From NCBI GenBank assembly GCA_038210245.1, contig JBBQWW010000018.1, positions 1 to 44,915 on the forward strand: 44,915 bases of DNA. The letters run 5' to 3'. The position numbers and the translations under genes were made by a program. The notes under the pieces were generated by a model. The model had not been told where the DNA came from. It searched no databases and worked only from the letters and a program-made list of their open reading frames with translations. Every line of letters begins with the position of its first letter. Position 1 is the first letter of the stretch. Below are positions 39,626 to 44,915 of the stretch, in pieces. This stretch comes from Bog-756 sp038210245. GTDB taxonomy: Bacteria > Actinomycetota > Acidimicrobiia > Acidimicrobiales > RAAP-2.

Positions 39626-40887
39626 CGCCAGGATCGGGCCTCCGAGGGGCCAGCCGGGCCGAGCTGGCCATCCTGGCCCCCGAGTACCTCCTGGCCGGTC
39701 ATCTGATCGACCGGGCCGGCATGCCCCATCTCATCGGGGCGTTCGGACGCGAAGCCATGCGCGACATCGCCATCGAAGAGTGGATGGGAGCCAGTCCCGT
39801 CTACACCCGCCGCATGCAGCAGGCCCTGGGATTCGCCGGCGACTCGGTGGAGACCATCTTCAAGGGCATGCAGATCGACATCGGAGCGCCTCCCCAGTTC
39901 ATGGACTTCCGCTACGAGTTCTCGGGTCACGACTACGGGGAGTTCTCCCTCGACCACTGCGGGGCCCTGATGGATGTGGAGCCCATGGGCCCCGACTACG
40001 TGCTGGCCATGTGCCACGACATCGAGGATCCGACCTTCGAGGCCACTGCCATCGCCACCAACCCACAGGCCCAGGTTCGCCCGGTCCACCGCCCGCCACG
40101 GGTCCCGTCCGACCGGACACCTCACTGCCACTGGACGGTCACCATCGCCGACACCCACCCGGTACTTCCGGTCCCGCCCGCGGCCGAGGCCATGGCCACG
40201 ACTCGGGCCGCCCTCCTCGAACTGGCGCCCATCGACCCCGAGGACACCGGGCGGCACGAGTACGCCGGGCCCCTGCTGGCCGACCTCCAGTTCGCCGAGT
40301 GGTCGGGCTCGGCCCTTCGCCGGATCATCGACGAGGTATGCCTCCAGGGCCACCTGCTGGCACTGTCGTTTCTGGCCGCCACCGCCACCCGGGCCGGAAG
40401 CACCGAGGCGGCCGTGGAGTTCGGCCGTCGACAGTTCACCGGGGTGGCCGGGGTGGCCGCCGACCGGTTCCGGGATGCACTGGACCTTCCCCCGTCGCTC
40501 GAGGGAGCCGCCCGGCTGCTCGCCCTCCACCCGGGGCTGCAGCCCTACGAGTACGTCCGTTGTGATGTGGACCTCGGTGACCGCCTGGTCCTGCGGCTGG
40601 GCCGGGACACCGACGCCATGGTCGACGGCGCCTGGCCCTCCATGCTCGATGGCGACCATCTGGCCCCCCTCGACGCCATGGTCCGGGCCATCGAGCCCCA
40701 CCTGCACTGCGTGGCCCTGTCCGACGACGATGCCGGACTGGTCGTGGAGGTGGTCCGAGGATCCGAGGAGACCCCACTGGCCGACGAGGTCGTGCTGACC
40801 CGCTTCAGCACGGGGACCACCCACCACTTCGAGGATCGGGGAACCCCGGTGGTGCTCCGCTCGAGTGGTGGTCCCGGCGGCCGCTGA
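39622..40887 (+). CDS. unknown 421-residue protein with His/Cys-rich conserved core
   Basis: I do not recognise the family. The protein looks cytoplasmic, with no signal peptide or membrane segment. A dense core at about residues 105-180 contains GEFSLDHCGALMDVEPMG, AMCHDIEDPTFEATAIATN and, after HRPPR, PHCHWTV: three His-Cys pairs with acidic neighbours, suggesting a metal site. The first 90 residues are helical (EYLLAGHLIDRAGMPHLIGAFG, GFAGDSVETIFKGMQIDIG). The last 200 are mixed and less distinctive. The GTG at 39622 has only a weak GGGGA upstream. It is controlled by a tandem-operator promoter and converges with another unknown gene, five bases between them. Confidence 0.8.
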   Translation: MTPGSGLRGASRAELAILAPEYLLAGHLIDRAGMPHLIGAFGREAMRDIAIEEWMGASPVYTRRMQQALGFAGDSVETIFKGMQIDIGAPPQFMDFRYEFSGHDYGEFSLDHCGALMDVEPMGPDYVLAMCHDIEDPTFEATAIATNPQAQVRPVHRPPRVPSDRTPHCHWTVTIADTHPVLPVPPAAEAMATTRAALLELAPIDPEDTGRHEYAGPLLADLQFAEWSGSALRRIIDEVCLQGHLLALSFLAATATRAGSTEAAVEFGRRQFTGVAGVAADRFRDALDLPPSLEGAARLLALHPGLQPYEYVRCDVDLGDRLVLRLGRDTDAMVDGAWPSMLDGDHLAPLDAMVRAIEPHLHCVALSDDDAGLVVEVVRGSEETPLADEVVLTRFSTGTTHHFEDRGTPVVLRSSGGPGGR

Positions 40888-40892
40888 GTCGG

Positions 40893-41618
40893 CTACTCGG
40901 CGAAGGCCGTCTGCCGAATCAACTTGCAGGACATGCCCAGTGCCTTGAGGGCCTGGCCCGTCGCCCGGGCGGGGACGGTCACCTCCACCGGTGCCGACCA
41001 GGCGGCGTCGCCCTCTGGAGTGAGGAGGTGGAGGGTCTGGTCGAATCCCACCCGAAGCTCGATCTCACCGATGCGGACGGTCACGTTGCCGTCGAGGAGC
41101 ATCCGACAGAACAGCCCGCGCAGCTCCACCTGCAGCTCATGGCGGTCGCGGCTGAACAGCTCGAGGCCGTCCTCGACCAGATCTGCCGCCCGGTCCGTGT
41201 CCGCCGGCGGGTGCAGCACGGCCACCGCCGCGTTGTCCAGCCGTTCCGCCCGTTTGCCCGGAGCCAGACCAGTGGACACCCCGAGGGCCAGCTGAGCCAG
41301 TTGGCGGGTGACCCGCTCGATCTCATCTGCGCCCTGTTCGGCGGCGTCGAGCTCGACGGCGATGACGGAGGCAAGGTCCACTGCCCGCTCGGGACCGGTG
41401 GCGAACTGGTCCACCCGTTCGGCCAGGGCCAGCACGTCACGCAGGTCCTGCTCGAGGTGATCGAGCAGCCGGGGCAGTCCGGGGGCCGGAATCGGGTCGT
41501 CGCCCCCCTGGAGTCGAAGATCCTCGACCTCGGCCGCCAGGCCCTTGCCCAGCAACCAGGCCCGCGACGCCCTCAGGCCCGCCGCGTTTGCCCTGTTTCC
41601 GAGACACTCTTCTGCCAT
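40893..41618 (-). CDS. unknown helical protein
   Basis: A 241-residue protein I cannot assign. The first 140 residues are helical with heptad-like leucines (PRLLDHLEQDLRDVLALAERVDQF, IERVTRQLAQLALGV), like the dimerisation part of a sensor kinase but without a phosphorylatable histidine in an H-box. The last 90 residues look like mixed strands (NVTVRIGEIELRVGFDQTLHLL, SAPVEVTVPARATGQALKALG). Cys residues occur twice near the end. The ATG at 41618 is chosen with GGGGGG upstream; longer starts lead into low-complexity sequence. It is divergent from the c-di-GMP enzyme, with which it may share regulation. Confidence 0.7.
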   Translation of the reverse strand: MAEECLGNRANAAGLRASRAWLLGKGLAAEVEDLRLQGGDDPIPAPGLPRLLDHLEQDLRDVLALAERVDQFATGPERAVDLASVIAVELDAAEQGADEIERVTRQLAQLALGVSTGLAPGKRAERLDNAAVAVLHPPADTDRAADLVEDGLELFSRDRHELQVELRGLFCRMLLDGNVTVRIGEIELRVGFDQTLHLLTPEGDAAWSAPVEVTVPARATGQALKALGMSCKLIRQTAFAE

Positions 41619-42028
41619 GATTCGCCCCCCGCTCCCGAACCGATCGGGCCACCCTGCCAAGACCAAGTATCCCGTCTGCCTGGCGCTAGGAACAGGTCTG
41701 CCCTGCTCTGAGGACCGGTACTGACGCGGAGAGTGAGATCGGAACGGGGGACCCCGGCGCGTGGATGTCACGCAACGTGAGCGAATCGACGCCGATCGAC
41801 CGAGGTCGGAGGGGTCTGGCCTAGGACCAAATGCCGCCGCGACCGGCGGCGTCGGGTGAGGCGGGACGCTGGACCCGGGGGCCACCTGGCGCCGGACCGT
41901 CGACTGTGGGGCCGACACCTCCCGAGGGTTTTGCCACGATGTGCACTATTCAAGGATCGGGGGGATCGTGTCGATACTTCTCCCAACCAGTGGGGGTTGG
42001 CAGAGCCTCGGCGGAGAGCGGGGTGGCG
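41619..42028. other. divergent region upstream of the GGDEF-EAL gene
   Basis: A 410-base gap. The frame of the GGDEF-EAL gene is open through much of it but the encoded sequence is Pro/Gly-rich without similarity. An AT-richer patch (GTGCACTATTCAAGG near 41941-41955) may hold its promoter. No repeats or RNA structures stand out. Confidence 0.4.
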
Positions 42029-44596
42029 ATGGGGCTACACATGCAGCACCGCTCGCCGATCGACTCCACCATGGCACCCGAGGTTCCGCCGGAAGCCGGC
42101 GAGACCGATACCCCAGGGTTCCTCCGGGTATCGGAACGAGGGCTCCGGGCCCTGGTCGCCAACGCCTTCGACGGTATCGCCGTGCTGGACGCCGCCGGCC
42201 TCCTCACCTTCGCCAGTCCGCCCCTCTGCACCACCCTGGGTGCTCGGGAGTGCGAGATCCTCGGACGCCCCGGCCTCGACTTCGTCGAACCGGTGGACGC
42301 AGCCCTAATGCGATCCCAAGTGCTCAATGGAGTCCGGGGTCGGGAGATCGGGCCCATCGCCCTCCGTCTGCGAACGTCAACCGGCACGTGGCTCCCGTTC
42401 GAGGGCTACCGGACCGACCTCACCGAGGACCCCGACGTCCGGGGGATTGTCTGGAACCTCCGCGACCGGTCCGAGTCCCGCCAGGCAGAACTGGCCCTGA
42501 GTCGGAGCGAGGAGCGCCTGCAGGCCCTGGCCACCGGCGCCTCCGACGTCACGGTGGTCAACGCCCGGGAGGGGTTCGCCATCTACGCCGGACCCTCGAT
42601 GGAGCGCGTCTTCGGCTACCGGACCGGGGAGTTCGTCGGCACTCCCTATGACGCCTTCGTCCACCCCGACGACCTGGCCGGGACGGTGGCTGCAGCCGGC
42701 GAAGCCATCAGGGCCGGGCACCGGGCCTGGTCGTCACGCTACCGGCTCCGCCATCGCGACGGCACGTGGCGGTGGGTGGACACCCGGTTCACCGACCTGC
42801 ACGACAACCCAGCCGTCGGCGGCATCGTGGCCAACATCCGGGACGTCACCGATGAGATGGCGACTCTCCAGTCGCTCCGCGAGTCCGAGTCGCTCTACCG
42901 CTCCATGGTGGAGACGGCGACCGAGGCCATCTCCATCCACGCTCTGGACGGGCGCGTCACGTTCGCCAACCCCACCATGGCCGGACTGCTGGGCATGACG
43001 GTGGAGGAGGTGCAGAAGAAGTCCATCTTCGACCTGGTCGACCCCGCCGACCGCGCCATCGCCGCCACCAAGCTCCGGCGGCGTCACAAGGGGATCGCCG
43101 AGCAGTACGAGTTCGCGCTCCTCAAGGCGGACGGCACCACGTGCGACGTACTGATCTCGGCCAGTCCCCTCCACGACGTCCACGGCACCATCATCGGGGT
43201 CCTCTCGATGATGACCGACATCACCGATCGGAAGCGCGCCGAGGCCGACAACCAACGATTGGCTCTCGAGGACTCGCTCACCGGAGTGGCCAGCCGGGCT
43301 CTGGTGACCGATCGGGTCGGTCAGCTGGTGACGCAACAGGGCCGACACGCGGGTGTGGCTGCCGTGATCTTCATGGACGTCGACGACTTCAAGCGCATCA
43401 ACGACACCCGCGGCCACAGCGTCGGCGACCAGGTGCTGCGGGAAGTGGCCTCCCGGATCCGCAACGCCGTACGACCCCAGGACACCGTCGGACGGTACGG
43501 GGGAGACGAGTTCGTGGTCATCCTCGACCGCCTGGACACCCCGGGCGACGCCGTGGCGGTGGCCGAGCGGATCGTCGACAGCCTGGACGATCCGCTGATC
43601 ATCGGAGGATCTCCGGTGGTGGCCCGGGCCAGCCTGGGCATCTCCCTCACCCCAGCTGACAGTGCCGACTCCCTCATGCGGGACGCCGACATCGCCATGT
43701 ACCGGGCCAAGGAGCGGGGTGGTGGGTGCTACGAACTGTTCGACTCCTCCCTGGGCGTGATGGTCAACGAGCGTCGGGAGTTCGAACTGGACGTTCGGTC
43801 CGCGGTCCACCGCCAGGAATTCCACCTGCACTACCAGCCGGTGGTGAGCCTCAACGGCTGCCTGCGCGGCTTCGAGGCGCTGGCCCGATGGGACCACCCC
43901 GTTCGGGGCCCGGTCTCCCCCGGCGAGTTCATCCCTGTGGCCGAGTCCACGGGTACCATCGTCGAGCTGGGCCAGTGGATCCTCGCCCAGGCCTGTCGTG
44001 ACCTGGCCCGTTGGCGGACCCGGCCCGGTTGGGGAGGATTGACCATGGCTGTCAATCTGTCCGGATGCCAGCTGGCCCGGCCCGGGCTGGCCGACTCGGT
44101 GGCCGCGGTGCTCCACGACAGCGGCCTCGAGCCGTCGGCCCTCTGTCTCGAGATGACCGAGAGCGTGCTCATGGACGACGCCGTGGCCGCCACTACGGTG
44201 CTGACCGCCATCCACGATCTGGGCGTCCAGCTGGCCGTGGACGACTTCGGCACGGGCTACTCATCCCTCCTCTACCTCCGCCGGTTCCCGGTCGACGCGC
44301 TGAAGCTCGACCGGTCGTTCGTCGCCGGCGTCGACGACAATCCGTTGGACTCGACCATCGTCCGATCGGTCATCGACCTCGCCCACTCCCTCGGCCTGAT
44401 GTCGGTGGCCGAGGGGGTGGAGACCATCGGGCAGCTCCAGGCCCTGCGGGCCATGGACTGCGACCTGGCCCAGGGCTTCTACTGGTCCCCAGGGATCGGG
44501 GCGGCCGAGGTCGACGAGCTGCTGGCCGGCGACTCCCTCCCTCCCATGACCACCGGCCTCGGCTCGACCGAATGGATGACGTCAGGCGCTACCTAG
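42029..44596 (+). CDS. PAS-PAS-PAS-GGDEF-EAL cyclic di-GMP enzyme
   Basis: An 855-residue soluble signalling protein. Three PAS domains occupy about residues 35-150, 165-280 and 290-405 (endings VWNLRDRSE, VANIRDVTDE and MMTDITDRKRAE). The diguanylate cyclase site is intact, GGDEF at 491-495, with an RXXD inhibition site (RPQD) five residues before it. The phosphodiesterase is also intact: EAL at 616-618, DDFGTGYSS from 738, and the downstream LKLDRSF and AEGVET. Both making and breaking c-di-GMP are possible, with the PAS sensors choosing. No membrane segment is seen. The ATG at 42029 has GGAGAG ten bases upstream; earlier in-frame starts add low-complexity sequence. Confidence 0.93.
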   Translation: MGLHMQHRSPIDSTMAPEVPPEAGETDTPGFLRVSERGLRALVANAFDGIAVLDAAGLLTFASPPLCTTLGARECEILGRPGLDFVEPVDAALMRSQVLNGVRGREIGPIALRLRTSTGTWLPFEGYRTDLTEDPDVRGIVWNLRDRSESRQAELALSRSEERLQALATGASDVTVVNAREGFAIYAGPSMERVFGYRTGEFVGTPYDAFVHPDDLAGTVAAAGEAIRAGHRAWSSRYRLRHRDGTWRWVDTRFTDLHDNPAVGGIVANIRDVTDEMATLQSLRESESLYRSMVETATEAISIHALDGRVTFANPTMAGLLGMTVEEVQKKSIFDLVDPADRAIAATKLRRRHKGIAEQYEFALLKADGTTCDVLISASPLHDVHGTIIGVLSMMTDITDRKRAEADNQRLALEDSLTGVASRALVTDRVGQLVTQQGRHAGVAAVIFMDVDDFKRINDTRGHSVGDQVLREVASRIRNAVRPQDTVGRYGGDEFVVILDRLDTPGDAVAVAERIVDSLDDPLIIGGSPVVARASLGISLTPADSADSLMRDADIAMYRAKERGGGCYELFDSSLGVMVNERREFELDVRSAVHRQEFHLHYQPVVSLNGCLRGFEALARWDHPVRGPVSPGEFIPVAESTGTIVELGQWILAQACRDLARWRTRPGWGGLTMAVNLSGCQLARPGLADSVAAVLHDSGLEPSALCLEMTESVLMDDAVAATTVLTAIHDLGVQLAVDDFGTGYSSLLYLRRFPVDALKLDRSFVAGVDDNPLDSTIVRSVIDLAHSLGLMSVAEGVETIGQLQALRAMDCDLAQGFYWSPGIGAAEVDELLAGDSLPPMTTGLGSTEWMTSGAT

Positions 44597-44644
44597 GGCC
44601 GATGAGACCCTTCGTCCTGACCAACGCGCCAGCAGCCACCGGGC

Positions 44645-44915
44645 TCAGCGCCTCTCCTCCCGGACCACCTTGATGCGGTGCCAGAACAAGACGGCCACGG
44701 CGATGACGACCAGCACCGCCGCCACGTAGCCGGCGTAGCTGAAGGCCTTCAGCACGTGGTTGTAGCTGGAGCCAAGGGAGTAGCCCACGCTGGTCAGGAC
44801 GGTGCACCAGATGGCACAGCCGATGACGGTGAAGGCCAGGAACTTGGTCATGGCCATCTCGCCCAGTCCGGCGGCGAAGGAGACGAAGGACCGGAGTAGG
44901 GGGATGAACCGTCCG
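44645..44915 (-). CDS. DedA-family membrane protein, C-terminal part (cut by window end)
   Basis: The visible 89 residues begin GRFIPLLRSFVSFAAGLGEM and continue MTKFLAFTVIGCAIWCTVLT, then LKAFSYAGYVAAVLVVIAVAVLFW. The GRFIPLLRSF and AAGLGEM segments are the re-entrant-loop motif of DedA/SNARE-associated proteins, which act in lipid flipping (undecaprenyl phosphate or phosphatidylethanolamine). The gene continues to the right beyond position 44915. The ATG at 44857 is internal, not the real start. It converges with the GGDEF-EAL gene with about 50 bases between them. Confidence 0.88.
   Translation of the reverse strand, partial: GRFIPLLRSFVSFAAGLGEMAMTKFLAFTVIGCAIWCTVLTSVGYSLGSSYNHVLKAFSYAGYVAAVLVVIAVAVLFWHRIKVVREERR

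Overview
The window is very GC-rich, densely coded DNA from an actinobacterium. The best guess is an Acidimicrobiia-like lineage, and that rank is inference. The phylum is supported by a WhiB protein beside a Get3-like ATPase pair (the arrangement of whiB4 and Rv3679/Rv3680 in M. tuberculosis), a KimA-like permease divergent from two TrkA/Ceo proteins (as at Rv2690c-ceoB-ceoC), a lysine-tailed topoisomerase I, a GlnR-like regulator, and several probable leaderless start sites. There is no rRNA, no CRISPR array and no intact transposase.

Layout. Positions 1-3.3 kb are accessory: an IS-end-like inverted repeat, two dihydrofolate-reductase-fold reductases, an HxlR regulator divergent from one of them, and a VapBC toxin-antitoxin pair, ending at tRNA-Thr(CGT). 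Positions 3.4-8.2 kb hold topA-tmk-holB. Next come a proton-pumping pyrophosphatase (hppA) and a potassium block: a KimA-like transporter fused to an OB-fold domain, divergent from ceoB-ceoC and a HAD phosphatase. A sigma-70 factor, an unknown ferritin-like protein and nadE follow. Positions 19.8-23.4 kb form a nitrogen cluster of eukaryotic-type glutamine synthetase (GSII), GSI-alpha and a GlnR-like regulator, with a GlnR-box-like sequence before GSII. Positions 23.4-27.3 kb carry ridA, a compact 2Fe-2S/molybdopterin fusion, erpA and, divergently, mrp: an iron-sulfur neighbourhood. A Nudix hydrolase and an alpha/beta hydrolase come next.

Positions 29.4-32.0 kb are a tight DUF929-VKOR-DUF929 operon, a candidate oxidative protein-folding module. 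Then follow WhiB (convergent with it), the Get3-like pair, a single-domain receiver, a CBS/CorC protein and tRNA-Pro(CGG). Positions 36.3-39.5 kb look accessory again: a small monooxygenase-fold protein, an antibiotic-type glycosyltransferase and a choloylglycine/penicillin-acylase-family hydrolase. The window closes with an unknown 421-residue protein behind a doubled palindromic operator, an unknown helical protein, a three-PAS GGDEF-EAL c-di-GMP enzyme and the end of a DedA-family gene cut by the window edge.

Most likely candidates for new biology: the DUF929-VKOR-DUF929 module, the unknown gene at 39.6 kb with its operator and mini-ORF, the KimA-OB fusion, the Get3-like pair with one degenerate P-loop, the overlapping face-to-face promoters of the HxlR/reductase pair, and the compact molybdopterin fusion that lacks a standard start codon.
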